Source of the DNA: Micavibrio sp. UBA6212
GTDB taxonomy: Bacteria > Pseudomonadota > Alphaproteobacteria > Micavibrionales > Micavibrionaceae
Length of the DNA: 64,000 nt
Reading direction: 5' to 3'
Assembly (NCBI GenBank): GCA_002421905.1
Contig: DISK01000003.1
Span: 62,001 to 126,000, forward strand
The translations under genes and the position numbers were made by a program. The notes under the pieces were generated by a model that was given only the letters and a program-made list of their open reading frames with translations, was not told the origin of the DNA and did not search any database. This document shows, one piece after another, positions 54,468 to 63,272 of this stretch (the first letter of the stretch is position 1; each line of letters starts with the position of its first letter).

Positions 54468-56348
54468 TTAAATATCGATCCGGCTACCGATTTCCATCAC
54501 ACGTTTGCTGGGCAGATTATAGTAATCAGCAGCAGATGAGGCGTTCTTGGTCAACCATGAGAAAAGATGTTCTCTCCAGATGGCCATCCCCGGAATGCTG
54601 GTCGGGATAACGGTTTCCCGTCCAATGAAATAGGTCACGGCATCGGTGTCGATTTTTAATCCGTGGATATGTTCTTTCATTAATTCCTTTGGAACATCTA
54701 TTTCATCCATAAATCCGTACCGGATGGTGATCCGGTAAAAATCCTGTCCCAGATTGACAACGCGAATACGGTCTTCTTCCATGACGTATGATTTTTCATC
54801 AATTACGACGTGAAGGAAGTAATTTGTCTTATGCAAGACCTTATTGTGTTTCAGGTTCTGTAGCAGTGGGACAGGAATGCCGTCATTCAAATTGTACATA
54901 TAGATCGCAGATCCAGGTACACGGGTAAAGTTGTCGCAATAGTCGCGGAAAAAGACATCTACAGGCATCGAATCCTTGCGAAGTTTTTGCAAAACCAGTT
55001 GGCGGCCACGTTTCCATGTCGTCAGCAGGATAAAGATGACTGTTCCCAAAAGAAGCGGGAACCATCCTCCATGGACAATTTTTGTGGCGGTCGCCAGAAA
55101 GAAGGACGTATCCACAACCAATAAGGTGCCCACGGTCGCGATGGCCAGCGGACGTTTCCATTGCCACATTTTGAAGATCACGATACCGAGCAATAAAGTG
55201 TCGATCAGCATGGTACCGGTTACCGCGACACCATAAGCGTGCGCTAGATTGCTGGAAGACTGGAAGGTGATAACCAACAGGAAAACGAAGAACATCAGCA
55301 TCCAGTTGATAAACGGAATGTAGATTTGCCCGATCTGGTCGTCCGAAGTGTGAATAATAGGCATACGGGGCAGGTAGCCGAGCCGGATGGCTTGCTGAGT
55401 AACCGAAAAGGCTCCGGAAATGACAGCCTGAGATGCGATGATGGTCGCGCAGGCGGCCAGTATCAGCAGCGGCCAGTTCATCCATTCGGGGGCCATACGG
55501 AAGAACGGATTTTCAAGGCCTTCCGGAGTTGAAAGGATAAATGCACCTTGCCCGAAATAATTGATCATCAGGGCAGGAAAGACAAGCGACACCCACGCGA
55601 TACGGATCGGGTTTTTCCCGAAATGTCCCATATCTGCGTAGAGAGCTTCGGCTCCGGTCATTGCCAGCACGACGCTTCCCAAGGTCAGGAAGGCATACAG
55701 TTTGTCCTCCATAAAGAATGAAATGGCATAGTAAGGGTTGATCGCCTTGAGGACATAGGGGTTATCCCATATATGGACAAGACCAAGGCCGGCAATGGTT
55801 ATAAACCACACACACATAATAGGGCCAAAAAGAACCCCGACATTTCCGGTTCCGAGTTTTTGAAAGGAAAACAGAAAAGCCAGAATTAAAATGGTAATTG
55901 GTAAAACATAGGGGGTGAGTTTCGGGGCAGCGACCTGCAAACCTTCAATCGAACTCATGATCGAGATGGCGGGGGTAATCATACTGTCGCCATAGAACAG
56001 GGCGGTGGCGAAAATTCCCAGAACCGGAACAGCCATGGCAATCCACTTTGTGTCATGGGAAAACCTGCTGGCGAGGGCGAACAGGGACAGGCTTCCGCCT
56101 TCACCCTTGTTATCGGCCCGCATCATCAGCAGCACATATTTGAACGTCACGGTGATGGTTACAGACCAGAAAATAAGCGAGAGGACACCCAGAATATGGG
56201 CGAAGTCTGCTGCGAATTTGGCACCAAGAAACGATTCCTTGAATGCGTATAAGGGGCTGGTTCCGATATCGCCATAGACAACACCAATGGCACCAACGAC
56301 CAGTTTGGTTAATTGGGATTTATCAGTTGAGGCGGTATGTGAAGACAT
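54468..56348 (-). CDS. kup: Low-affinity potassium transporter Kup
   Basis: A 626-residue KUP/HAK/KT potassium-proton symporter of the inner membrane. The N-terminal signature is LVVGAIGVVYGDIGTSPLYAF, followed by about twelve membrane helices to residue 450 (for example VPVLGIFATALFYGDSMITPAISI and GAEALYADMGHFGKNPIR), and a cytosolic tail with FFRDYCDNFTRVPGSAIY. Full length for the family. It allows potassium uptake under acid or hyperosmotic conditions. Confidence 0.96.
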   Translation of the reverse strand: MSSHTASTDKSQLTKLVVGAIGVVYGDIGTSPLYAFKESFLGAKFAADFAHILGVLSLIFWSVTITVTFKYVLLMMRADNKGEGGSLSLFALASRFSHDTKWIAMAVPVLGIFATALFYGDSMITPAISIMSSIEGLQVAAPKLTPYVLPITILILAFLFSFQKLGTGNVGVLFGPIMCVWFITIAGLGLVHIWDNPYVLKAINPYYAISFFMEDKLYAFLTLGSVVLAMTGAEALYADMGHFGKNPIRIAWVSLVFPALMINYFGQGAFILSTPEGLENPFFRMAPEWMNWPLLILAACATIIASQAVISGAFSVTQQAIRLGYLPRMPIIHTSDDQIGQIYIPFINWMLMFFVFLLVITFQSSSNLAHAYGVAVTGTMLIDTLLLGIVIFKMWQWKRPLAIATVGTLLVVDTSFFLATATKIVHGGWFPLLLGTVIFILLTTWKRGRQLVLQKLRKDSMPVDVFFRDYCDNFTRVPGSAIYMYNLNDGIPVPLLQNLKHNKVLHKTNYFLHVVIDEKSYVMEEDRIRVVNLGQDFYRITIRYGFMDEIDVPKELMKEHIHGLKIDTDAVTYFIGRETVIPTSIPGMAIWREHLFSWLTKNASSAADYYNLPSKRVMEIGSRIDI

Positions 56349-56411
56349 TGTGAGTCTATTTTTTTGTTTTTACTGTTGGTTGAGCGCTATTTTTTATAAA
56401 TTTGACGGTCT

Positions 56412-57299
56412 TTATACCAAAATTTCACTTATATTGCCATGCATTATAATATGGCGAAGTTGATCGGGCTCCAAGCCCTTATTTCTTAGTTCCCGCAGGG
56501 TTAAGCCGTTATCCCGTTTGGAAAAGCGTTTGCCCTGAGCATCGGTCAAAAGAGCGTGATGGTGATATTCGGGGACATTGTACCCTAATATTTCTTGTAA
56601 CAGGCGGTGCAGATGGGTTGCAAAAAACAGGTCTTGGCAGCGCGTTACCAGCGAAATATTTTGAAGATGATCGTCATGGGTGACGCACAGGTGATAGCTG
56701 GACGGCGTGTCCTTTCTGGCCAAGACCACATCCCCCAGAGTTGTCGTCAGCAGATTTGCTGTTGGTTCCTGTTTTCCCTTTATGCGGTCATGCCAGATCA
56801 GGCGGGATGCGGGGATACGCCGCAGAGATTCCGCCATATTCAGGCGCAAAGCATATGGTTTTCCGGACGATATTTTTTCTTCACGTTCGCCAGAAGACAG
56901 GTGAGCGCAGGTTTTGGGATAAACCAGCCCTTCGAGGCCGTGGGGGGCTGCATTGATGCTGGATATTTCTTCTTCAATATCTTTTCTGGTGCAAAAACAC
57001 GGGTACAAGAGCCCTTGTTGTGTTAGGTGATCCAGTGTCTGCTGGTAGTCGGCAAAATGCTCGGATTGCCGACGGATCGGTTGTGCCCATTTGATGCCCA
57101 GCCACTTCAGATCTTCGATGATGGCGGACTCATATTCAGGTTTGCAGCGGGTCTGGTCGATGTCCTCAATGCGGAGAATAAAATTCTGGTCGTGTCCTTC
57201 GGCATCTTCCCACGCGCACCATGCGGAAAGTGCGTGGCCGACATGCAGGTATCCGGTGGGACTGGGGGCAAAACGTGTTTTGAACAGGAATGGCGGCAT
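56412..57299 (-). CDS. gluQ: Glutamyl-Q tRNA(Asp) synthetase
   Basis: A 295-residue truncated glutamyl-tRNA-synthetase paralogue that charges the queuosine base of tRNA-Asp. Class I HIGH-like motif is in RFAPSPTGYLHVGHALSAW, and IEDIDQTRCKPEY follows. A zinc-site pattern is present in YPCFCTRKD. The KMSKS equivalent is GKRFSKRDNG. It lacks the anticodon-binding domain, as expected for GluQ. ATG 57299 is preferred over an upstream GTG. Confidence 0.93.
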   Translation of the reverse strand: MPPFLFKTRFAPSPTGYLHVGHALSAWCAWEDAEGHDQNFILRIEDIDQTRCKPEYESAIIEDLKWLGIKWAQPIRRQSEHFADYQQTLDHLTQQGLLYPCFCTRKDIEEEISSINAAPHGLEGLVYPKTCAHLSSGEREEKISSGKPYALRLNMAESLRRIPASRLIWHDRIKGKQEPTANLLTTTLGDVVLARKDTPSSYHLCVTHDDHLQNISLVTRCQDLFFATHLHRLLQEILGYNVPEYHHHALLTDAQGKRFSKRDNGLTLRELRNKGLEPDQLRHIIMHGNISEILV

Positions 57300-57419
57300 C
57301 ACGCGGTTATTCTAGTGTTATTTTTAAGATCTTGCCACTTGAAACTAATGCTTGCCATGTTATGAAAATATGTGTAGGGTGCGCCTGATTAATTAATGCA
57401 GGTCAGTCGGGAGTTTTTT

Positions 57420-57749
57420 ATGGAAGACAATTCAAAGGGTCGTTACTCTTCTTACAAAGTTGATTTTTTGGGAGATTTTGCGGGAGTGTCCCTTGTGTTA
57501 ACCAATCCAAGGATAACCCAAAGTTCTGCGCAGGTTACCAAATATTGTCGTCGGGAGTTTCTTGTTGAAACATTGAGTGATACCTTCAGACAGGCTGATC
57601 TTGATCTTGCAATTCAACGCGAGACAGATGCCCCTACCTTGAATGTGATGATGAAAGCCAAAGAAGCTTTGCAGGATTTTATTGCAAAGAACGGCGAAAC
57701 CAATCCAAATGAGGCGATTGATTGGGCTGCGGAGCTTGATTACTCATAA
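57420..57749 (+). CDS. Small hypothetical protein
   Basis: A 109-residue protein that I do not recognise. The start at ATG 57420 has GGGAG about six bases upstream. The chain has SSYKVDFLGDFAGVSLVLTN, and a helical C-terminal part DTFRQADLDLAIQRETDAPT, MMKAKEALQDFIAKNG. No cysteines grouped for metal, no signal peptide. It stands divergent from gluQ and before the LpxR-like gene. Confidence 0.5.
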   Translation: MEDNSKGRYSSYKVDFLGDFAGVSLVLTNPRITQSSAQVTKYCRREFLVETLSDTFRQADLDLAIQRETDAPTLNVMMKAKEALQDFIAKNGETNPNEAIDWAAELDYS

Positions 57750-57820
57750 TTTTCTCCCAATAATTTAGCTTGTGCCTTTCCCGAAATACTTTAGCGTAGT
57801 TCCGAGAAGGGATATTCCTC

Positions 57821-58912
57821 ATGAGAAAAAATTATTCTCTACCAGTTCTATTATTTTTCTCTTATCTCACCCTGACCGGTGTTTTTGCAAGGTTCGCTTG
57901 TGCGGCCGAAGATTCTGATTCTCCTACGTCTTCATCTATCCCTCCCTCAGTTGGAGAGGCTATTGCCGAAAGCGCTGAAAAAAATGACAAGCATAGCTAT
58001 TTGTCCCTGACACATGAGAATGATTTGTTGGCGGGGAGTGGTGATAAATTCTATACCAGCGGCATTCAGGCAACATATTTCAATATTGATTCAAAGCCGC
58101 CTTCGATTGTCCGGAAATTGGTTGATGATTGGGGTGGGTTTGATATCAGCTCTGCAACGTTGACTTCTTTTACTCTGGGGCAGAAAATTTTTACGCCCAG
58201 CAATATCAGAATTTCCACCCCACAACCGAATGAGCGGCCTTGGGCCGGATGGTTGTATGGTACGATTGGTCTGGCCAATGTTTATGATCATCATGCCGAT
58301 CAATTTGGTTTGACGCTGGGTATGGTGGGGCCAGCCTCTCTGGTTGAACAATCACAAAAATTTATCCATAAACATTTATCCGATTCTCCGGAACCACAGG
58401 GATGGAACAATCAGATCCACACCGAACCGGGACTTATTCTGTCATGGGACAGGCGGTGGCCAGTATGGGTGAATGCTGAATGGCAAGGATACAGGGTTCT
58501 TTTTGAACCTAATATTAGTCTGGCTGCAGGAAATATTTATACCTATGGTGGGGCAGGCATAACGATGACATTCGGCCCCGATCAAGGTGCGGTACAAGAT
58601 ACGCCGCCGCGTCTTACACCGTCTTTACCGGGAACGGGATATTTTGATGTCACGGATCGTGGCTGGAACTGGTATATGTTTACCGGATTGAATACGCGGC
58701 TGGTGGCACGGGATATTTTTCTCGACGGAAACACTTTCCGCGATAGTGCCCATATTGATAAAAAGAATGTTGTCGCCGATGCAAATGCTGGTTTGGCCTT
58801 GACGCTGGGGAATACTCGTATAGCTTATACGCTTGTTTACCGGACAAAAGAATTTGAAGGGCAAGATGATCCATCCATTTTTGGATCAATCTCTTTGACC
58901 CAGAGATTTTAG
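57821..58912 (+). CDS. LpxR-family lipid A 3'-O-deacylase
   Basis: A 363-residue outer-membrane protein. The signal peptide spans about residues 1-28 (LLFFSYLTLTGVFARFACAAE). The barrel begins with SLTHENDLLAGSGDKFYTSGI, which holds the Asn-Asp pair typical of LpxR active sites, then WAGWLYG, FGLTLGMVGPASLVEQSQKF and HKH followed by GWNNQIHTEPGL. In Salmonella LpxR these regions hold the catalytic residues; the family removes acyl chains from the lipid A 3' position. Beta-barrel C-terminus ends in LTQRF with a final Phe. Confidence 0.83.
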   Translation: MRKNYSLPVLLFFSYLTLTGVFARFACAAEDSDSPTSSSIPPSVGEAIAESAEKNDKHSYLSLTHENDLLAGSGDKFYTSGIQATYFNIDSKPPSIVRKLVDDWGGFDISSATLTSFTLGQKIFTPSNIRISTPQPNERPWAGWLYGTIGLANVYDHHADQFGLTLGMVGPASLVEQSQKFIHKHLSDSPEPQGWNNQIHTEPGLILSWDRRWPVWVNAEWQGYRVLFEPNISLAAGNIYTYGGAGITMTFGPDQGAVQDTPPRLTPSLPGTGYFDVTDRGWNWYMFTGLNTRLVARDIFLDGNTFRDSAHIDKKNVVADANAGLALTLGNTRIAYTLVYRTKEFEGQDDPSIFGSISLTQRF

Positions 58913-58945
58913 TCCTTATTTCTATTAGTTTTTACAGGTTGTTTG

Positions 58946-59587
58946 ATGAATATTTATACCCATGGCCCTTCATCCGGTCAGCCACCAAAATCTCTGGTCA
59001 TTTTGCTCCACGGGTATGGATCGAATGGCGAAGATTTGATTTCTCTGGCACCCTACTGGGATCGGGATGTGCCGGATGCCGTGTTTGTTTCGCCGGATGC
59101 GCCGTTCGGGTGCGAGATCGGATTCGGATATCAATGGTTCTCCCTGCAAAGTTGGGCACCTTTGGCGATGTTGTCCGCAGCCGAGCGGACGGCAGGCCTT
59201 CTCAACACTTTTATTGATGAACAAATGCAGGCCTATAATATTCCTGCTTCCAAAGTTGCTTTTGTCGGGTTTTCACAAGGGACGATGATGAGTTTGTTTG
59301 TAGCTCCTCGTCGCAAGGAACCGATTGCCGGTGTGCTTGGATTTTCCGGCGCGTTGTTGGGTGGAGAAGGGTTGATTGGACAGCAGAGTATTTCACGAAC
59401 CAAAGTTCATCTTGTTCATGGTGAAATGGATCCAGTGGTGCCGGTCGGAGCATGGCTCCATGCCACCGAGACTTTGCGTCAGGCCGGCTTTGACGTGTCG
59501 GGGCATACGACCCCTGGCTTAGCACATAGCATTGATGAAAAAGGAATTCACGAAGGCGGGGAATTCCTGAAAAGAATATTAACCTGA
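58946..59587 (+). CDS. Phospholipase/carboxylesterase (alpha/beta hydrolase)
   Basis: A 213-residue serine hydrolase of the Abhydrolase_2 type. It has LVILLHGYGSNGEDL at the oxyanion side, the nucleophile in VGFSQGTMMSLFV (Ser in GFSQG), Asp in LVHGEMDPVVPV and His in GLAHSID. Homologues act as acyl-protein thioesterases or small-ester hydrolases. ATG 58946 is taken instead of TTG three bases upstream. The end overlaps a small convergent gene. Confidence 0.9.
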   Translation: MNIYTHGPSSGQPPKSLVILLHGYGSNGEDLISLAPYWDRDVPDAVFVSPDAPFGCEIGFGYQWFSLQSWAPLAMLSAAERTAGLLNTFIDEQMQAYNIPASKVAFVGFSQGTMMSLFVAPRRKEPIAGVLGFSGALLGGEGLIGQQSISRTKVHLVHGEMDPVVPVGAWLHATETLRQAGFDVSGHTTPGLAHSIDEKGIHEGGEFLKRILT

Positions 59588-59743
59588 TCCTGTCGCTTCA
59601 ATCGTCAGGTCTTTGGATGTTTCTTTGCTCCTCTCGATGATGGTGGAAAAAGCAAGGAATGCCATTATCATAATCACAACAATCAATAGAAAAGTTCTCA
59701 GGGGAGGAGTCAGGGCAGAGAAAAGCCTCTTGAAAAACGACAT
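59579..59743 (-). CDS. Small single-helix membrane protein
   Basis: A 54-residue frame, short but with clear design: N-terminal basic MSFFKRLFSALTPPLR, a single membrane helix FLLIVVIMIMAFLAFSTII, then a polar tail ERSKETSKDLTIEATGSG. It is convergent with the carboxylesterase, overlapping by nine bases. A purine-rich stretch AAGAAGAAAAT stands upstream of the ATG. I cannot name it. Confidence 0.5.
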   Translation of the reverse strand: MSFFKRLFSALTPPLRTFLLIVVIMIMAFLAFSTIIERSKETSKDLTIEATGSG

Positions 59744-59982
59744 GATATTTTCTTCTTTCTACCCATCTTATTTTTCATAGATTTTGCACCGCGGCAATAT
59801 AATTTAACGAATTTATACACTGTACGACCCGTATCGTTTATAATAAAATCAGATGGAGTGAAAGGCCCGAATCGTGAGGACTTTGAACGATATAATAAGA
59901 AAATCCCAAATCAGCGGACGTTCCTGCGCCCCCTTCCTGTGTCGAGTCCAACCTGAGTGCCATCTGAAAGAAGGAGTTGATT

Positions 59983-60657
59983 GTGGAGTATTATACGCCC
60001 GATATGATGCCAAGTCTGGTTCCCGCGCGCAACGACCCAACCGGGAGCTTTGCTGACAGGCTTGTCGATGAGTTTGTGGATGATTTTGTTGATACAGTGA
60101 CGCCACTTGAGAGGTGTCCCGCATTGATCCTGAATGCTGATTTTCGACCTTTAAGTTATTATCCTTTATCTGTGTGGCCTTGGCAGGAAGCTGTTAAGGC
60201 CATTTTTCGAGATTCGGTGGTGGTGGTTTCAGAATATGATCATGTTGTTCGTTCTCCTCAGACAGAATTGAAATTACCTTCGGTCTTGGCACTTAAAGAA
60301 TATGTGCCGATGACGCGATCTCCCGCCTTTACACGGTTTAATGTGTTCTTGCGCGATGCGTGGCAATGCCAGTATTGCGCCGGACATTTCAGGACGGACG
60401 AATTGACATTCGATCACGTTGTTCCGCGCTCGCGCGGAGGGCGGACAAGCTGGACAAATATTGTGGCATCTTGCCAGAGTTGCAACAAGCAAAAGGGAAG
60501 TGATTTGCCCGAAGAGTGCGGCATGATTCCTTTGCGCTCCCCGCGTCAACCCTCCATTTATGAATTGCAGGATCGTGGCCGGAAATTTCCGCCCAACTTT
60601 TTGCACCAGAGCTGGATGGATTTTCTATACTGGGATAGTGAGCTTATTGACCAGTAA
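59983..60657 (+). CDS. HNH endonuclease domain protein
   Basis: A 224-residue protein with an HNH fold. AAGGAG at 59971-59976 lies six bases before GTG 59983, favoured as start over TTG 59977. The N-terminal half contains CPALILNADFRPLSYYPLSVW typical of a broad family of bacterial HNH proteins, and the nuclease core has CQYC, FDHVVPRSRGG, TSWTNIVASCQSCNKQKG with two Cys pairs binding zinc. Homologues are common single-copy genes in alphaproteobacteria and may act in DNA repair rather than in defence. A TATAAT box at 59839-59844 may be part of its promoter. Confidence 0.88.
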   Translation: MEYYTPDMMPSLVPARNDPTGSFADRLVDEFVDDFVDTVTPLERCPALILNADFRPLSYYPLSVWPWQEAVKAIFRDSVVVVSEYDHVVRSPQTELKLPSVLALKEYVPMTRSPAFTRFNVFLRDAWQCQYCAGHFRTDELTFDHVVPRSRGGRTSWTNIVASCQSCNKQKGSDLPEECGMIPLRSPRQPSIYELQDRGRKFPPNFLHQSWMDFLYWDSELIDQ

Positions 60658-61189
60658 TGGTATCTTCCTGAAACTTTTTATTTCTGGTGCTGTAGAGGTA
60701 TATAAAGCAGGCAACGCCAAGCCCTAGGCACATCATCACATTATAGTTGGCCATGGACAGGCCGAACAGATCCCATGGGATTTCATCACATCTTGTGACA
60801 TCTGTTGATTGAATTCTGGCCATCAAATCTTCGATTGAGCCGGACATATCGGGCGTGGAACATCCTGAAAAACCTTTCCACCAGTGTCTTTCGACGCCGG
60901 AATGATAAAAGGCAACTCCGGAATTGACTAGAAAGAAAAATCCGGATAGTCCGATTACTGTTCGTGTCCATCCCAGACAGGCCATACCGATCAAGCCTAA
61001 TCCTGCATTGAGAGCAAACGGAACCCGTTGTATAAGGCAGAGATCACAGGGTTTCAAGCCAAAGCCAAATTGGGAGATAAAGGCGGCAGCCAAGGACACA
61101 ACAGATAGTCCTGCAATGAATATCGCAACCAGTCGTGGGGGGAGGAGGGAAAATAGACGTAAAAGATATGTGGTCACGATGCGCCTCAT
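60644..61189 (-). CDS. dsbB: Disulfide bond formation protein B
   Basis: A 181-residue inner-membrane quinone reductase that reoxidises DsbA. It has four membrane segments; the first Cys pair is in KPCDLCLIQRVPF and the second set in GFSGCSTPD and VTRCDEIPWDLFGLSMANYN, with the W-F-S/AMAN ending of the DsbB/DsbI family. Convergent with the HNH gene, overlapping by 14 bases. The gap to the truncated tRNA gene is 168 bases and shows no gene. Confidence 0.9.
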   Translation of the reverse strand: MRRIVTTYLLRLFSLLPPRLVAIFIAGLSVVSLAAAFISQFGFGLKPCDLCLIQRVPFALNAGLGLIGMACLGWTRTVIGLSGFFFLVNSGVAFYHSGVERHWWKGFSGCSTPDMSGSIEDLMARIQSTDVTRCDEIPWDLFGLSMANYNVMMCLGLGVACFIYLYSTRNKKFQEDTITGQ

Positions 61190-61357
61190 ATGGGGTTGTT
61201 GATGTCATTATAGGCCAAAATATCAATGATTCCAGTCTTTTGATGTGATTTTTGCTGTGGCATCGGAAAATCTATATTGTTTCAAAATTCGGACTTGAAA
61301 TTGTGTGTGAGGCCAGTTATAAGATCGGTCTGTTTACTGACTGATATATTTTTAAGT

Positions 61358-61397
61358 GCGGGTGTGGTGGAATTGGTAGACGCGCTAGACTCAAAAT
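61358..61397 (+). pseudogene. Truncated tRNA-Leu(CAA): 5' half only
   Basis: The sequence from GCGGGTG through the D arm and the first anticodon-stem strand is a leucine tRNA and matches the intact copy at 62840 in most of its D-arm. It reaches the anticodon loop CTCAAAA (anticodon CAA, 61392-61394) and then stops being a tRNA: the stem needs TCTAG after the loop but the sequence reads TCACATT. No T arm or 3' acceptor CACCCGC is found before the integrase. This is the mark of integration into the anticodon loop. The missing 3' half should be at the far end of the element, outside the window. Confidence 0.85.
61389..61397 (+). other. Putative attL core of the integrated element
   Basis: ACTCAAAAT at 61389-61397 is the last part of the truncated tRNA and is found again at 62871-62879 in the anticodon arm of the intact tRNA-Leu. 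Crossover in the anticodon loop is a known habit of tyrosine integrases. The exact crossover position inside these nine bases cannot be resolved without the other end. Confidence 0.55.
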
Positions 61398-61441
61398 CAC
61401 ATTCCCATAATTTTCACCTCAAAAAATCGTTATAAATCAAT

Positions 61442-61492
61442 AGGTTAATCATATTAACCTTTCTGTGCTACTCTTACACATGTCTTACACAT
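61442..61492 (+). repeat. Inverted repeat and direct repeats between attL and integrase
   Basis: AGGTTAA at 61442-61448 pairs with TTAACCT at 61454-61460 around a five-base spacer. Just after, TCTTACACAT occurs twice, at 61472-61481 and 61483-61492, with an 11-base period that places both copies on the same DNA face. Short direct repeats at that spacing next to an att core resemble arm-type integrase sites; the palindrome could be a site for an excisionase or for autoregulation. Function is inferred from position. Confidence 0.55.
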
Positions 61493-61516
61493 TTTGGATT
61501 GCAGACAGGTCTAAGA

Positions 61517-62809
61517 ATGCCGATGGAAACGCATGATTTGATGGATGGAAAGCTGCACGTTTATCGACGTGAGAACAGTCGCTTTTGGCAATGTTCAACG
61601 TACTTAAACGGGCGCAATCATCGTGCCACTACCAAAGAAGAGAACATTGTTCTTGCCAAAGAATATGCGAAGGAATGGTATCTGGAGCGATATGTCGAAG
61701 CCAGCCGGATACGTCGTACACGGCTTCTCTCTCGACATTTGGCCCTACATTTAGAGACGACTTTCGAAGATGATGTGCATTCTGATATGCCCATTCGTCG
61801 TGAACCCCAAAAGCCCAAAAAGATTACCCCAAAAGGGCCAACGTTTCGGCAGGCTTGTGAAAAGTTTTTAACTGAATATGAAGTGATTACAGAAGGCCAG
61901 CGCAATGAGGAATACGTGAAATCTCATGAAATGCGCATACGAGTCCATCTTATGCCCTTCTTTGGAGACAAGGCTTTGAGCGAGATCAATGCAGGACTTG
62001 TTCAAGAGTATCGTGTTCATCGACGTACAAACTCCTCTACCGGAAAACCTCCGTCACGTAGTGCGCTTCATCACGATACAGTTACACTTCGTTTGATCCT
62101 AAAGACAGCCCATCGCTACGGTTGGATTGATGCTGTGCCTGACATTTCTCCTCCGTACAAAACTTCCGGAAAAGTCACGCATCGGGCGTGGTTTTCTCCC
62201 GAAGAATATAAAATGTTATATGAGGCCACGCGTGAGCGTGCCAAAAATCCGAAGAAAGAGCGTTGGCGCGGTGTTTGTGAGGATTTACATGACTATGTTC
62301 TATTCATGGCCAATACTGGCCTGAGACCAGATGAAGCCGGACGGCTGGAATATCGGGACGTCACGATCGTGACAGACCCGAACTTGAACGAACGTATCCT
62401 TGAAATCGAAGTGCGTGGTAAGCGCGGTGTTGGGTATTGCAAAAGTATGTCTGGGGCTGTTTTGCCGTTCCAGCGAATGATGCAACGTCATAAGGGAAAA
62501 CCGACAGAGCAGATATTTGGCAAAACGCCGCGTGATTTGATCAATTCCATTCTGGATGAGTTGAATATGAAGTTTGATAGGGACGGGAATGTCCGTACTG
62601 CCTATAGTTTGCGGCATACCTATATTTGTATGCGCTTGATGGAAGGTGCGGACATCTATCAAATTGCCAAGAATTGCCGTACCAGTGTTGAGATGATTGA
62701 AAAATATTATGCGTCTCATCTCAAAAACACGTTGGACACCTCTGCAATCAATGTGCGCAAAACGGTAAAAAAACCCAAAAAAACCGATAAATCAGAGCTT
62801 GAAATTTGA
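61517..62809 (+). CDS. Tyrosine recombinase / site-specific integrase
   Basis: A 430-residue integrase. An N-terminal basic arm-binding part (YRRENSRFWQCSTYLNGRNHR) is followed by the core-binding domain (FRQACEKFLTEYEVI onward) and the catalytic domain from about residue 220. Catalytic residues are Arg in MANTGLRPDEAGRLEY, Arg-His in AYSLRHTYICMRLMEG, and the nucleophilic Tyr in SVEMIEKYYASHL. It lies about 120 bases after the truncated tRNA-Leu. The ATG at 61517 has ACAGGT at about eight bases upstream; TTG 61499 is an alternative. It is the likely driver of the tRNA insertion. Confidence 0.92.
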   Translation: MPMETHDLMDGKLHVYRRENSRFWQCSTYLNGRNHRATTKEENIVLAKEYAKEWYLERYVEASRIRRTRLLSRHLALHLETTFEDDVHSDMPIRREPQKPKKITPKGPTFRQACEKFLTEYEVITEGQRNEEYVKSHEMRIRVHLMPFFGDKALSEINAGLVQEYRVHRRTNSSTGKPPSRSALHHDTVTLRLILKTAHRYGWIDAVPDISPPYKTSGKVTHRAWFSPEEYKMLYEATRERAKNPKKERWRGVCEDLHDYVLFMANTGLRPDEAGRLEYRDVTIVTDPNLNERILEIEVRGKRGVGYCKSMSGAVLPFQRMMQRHKGKPTEQIFGKTPRDLINSILDELNMKFDRDGNVRTAYSLRHTYICMRLMEGADIYQIAKNCRTSVEMIEKYYASHLKNTLDTSAINVRKTVKKPKKTDKSELEI

Positions 62810-62839
62810 AATTAAGGCTGTTATAAAGTCCGCCTTGCT

Positions 62840-62924
62840 GCCCCTGTGGTGAAATTGGTAGACGCGCCGCACTCAAAATGCGGTATCGAAAGATGTGTTG
62901 GTTCGAGTCCGACCAGGGGCACCA
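62840..62924 (+). tRNA. tRNA-Leu(CAA)
   Basis: A complete 85-base leucine tRNA with encoded CCA end. Acceptor GCCCCTG (62840-62846) pairs with CAGGGGC (62914-62920), the discriminator is A, then CCA. The anticodon stem CCGCA/TGCGG encloses CTCAAAA with anticodon CAA at 62874-62876. A variable arm and the T arm GGTTCGAGTCC follow. Both acceptor halves fit each other, so this is not a hybrid made by recombination with the truncated copy, whose acceptor would be GCGGGTG. It appears to be a tRNA carried inside the element. Confidence 0.96.
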
Positions 62925-63272
62925 TCTTCAAAAAAAACTTTCAAAAAACAAGAGTTTAAAAAGTTGAATACCAAGAGCTTTGAATAACTCACAGTCAAGA
63001 TCGTCACCGTCAATAACCTGAATTTCGAATTCCTCTATCGAACGCCGAAAAATCGGGCAGGTGATCAAGCTTCTTTTGCATGTTTAACACGGGAGCTGTC
63101 GAGGCAAACGGAGCAAGTAGCACCATTGCATAAGTAGCGCACCTGACCATAAAGGCAGTTCATAACGGTAACCGTACGGGGAAATGGTATTAACCGTGTA
63201 AAAAACAACTAGGAGTATTAGAAATTCTATGTCATTTCGATAAGATAAGATTCGATCCGAAAGGAATGGCTA
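62925..63272. other. 348-base gap between tRNA-Leu and cas3, no gene recognised
   Basis: No supported gene is seen. The first 60 bases are rich in A. No CRISPR-type repeat pair of 25-40 bases was found by reading. The only repeated words are AAGTAGC twice around 63116-63145. A weak -35/-10 pair (TTGCAT, CATAAA) near 63130-63165 might start cas3 transcription. A minus-strand frame from a TTG runs into the tRNA and is not convincing. Confidence 0.5.

Noticed and set aside
54883..55485. 200-residue minus-strand frame
   Set aside because: Lies in another frame inside kup on the same strand; the kup motifs are clear.
59874..60056. 60-residue plus-strand frame
   Set aside because: It overlaps the start of the HNH gene in another frame and has no motif.
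61358..62837. Group I intron in tRNA-Leu
   Set aside because: The anticodon loop is a known intron site, but the sequence after the break codes for an integrase, and no 3' half matching the GCGGGTG acceptor is found before the next tRNA.
62930..63090. Minus-strand frame containing EEFEIQVIDGDDLDCELF
   Set aside because: It begins only at TTG and continues into the tRNA-Leu gene; there is no ribosome site, so it is probably a remnant or chance.
62925..63272. CRISPR array before cas3
   Set aside because: No regularly spaced repeat of suitable length could be found; only the 7-base word AAGTAGC repeats.
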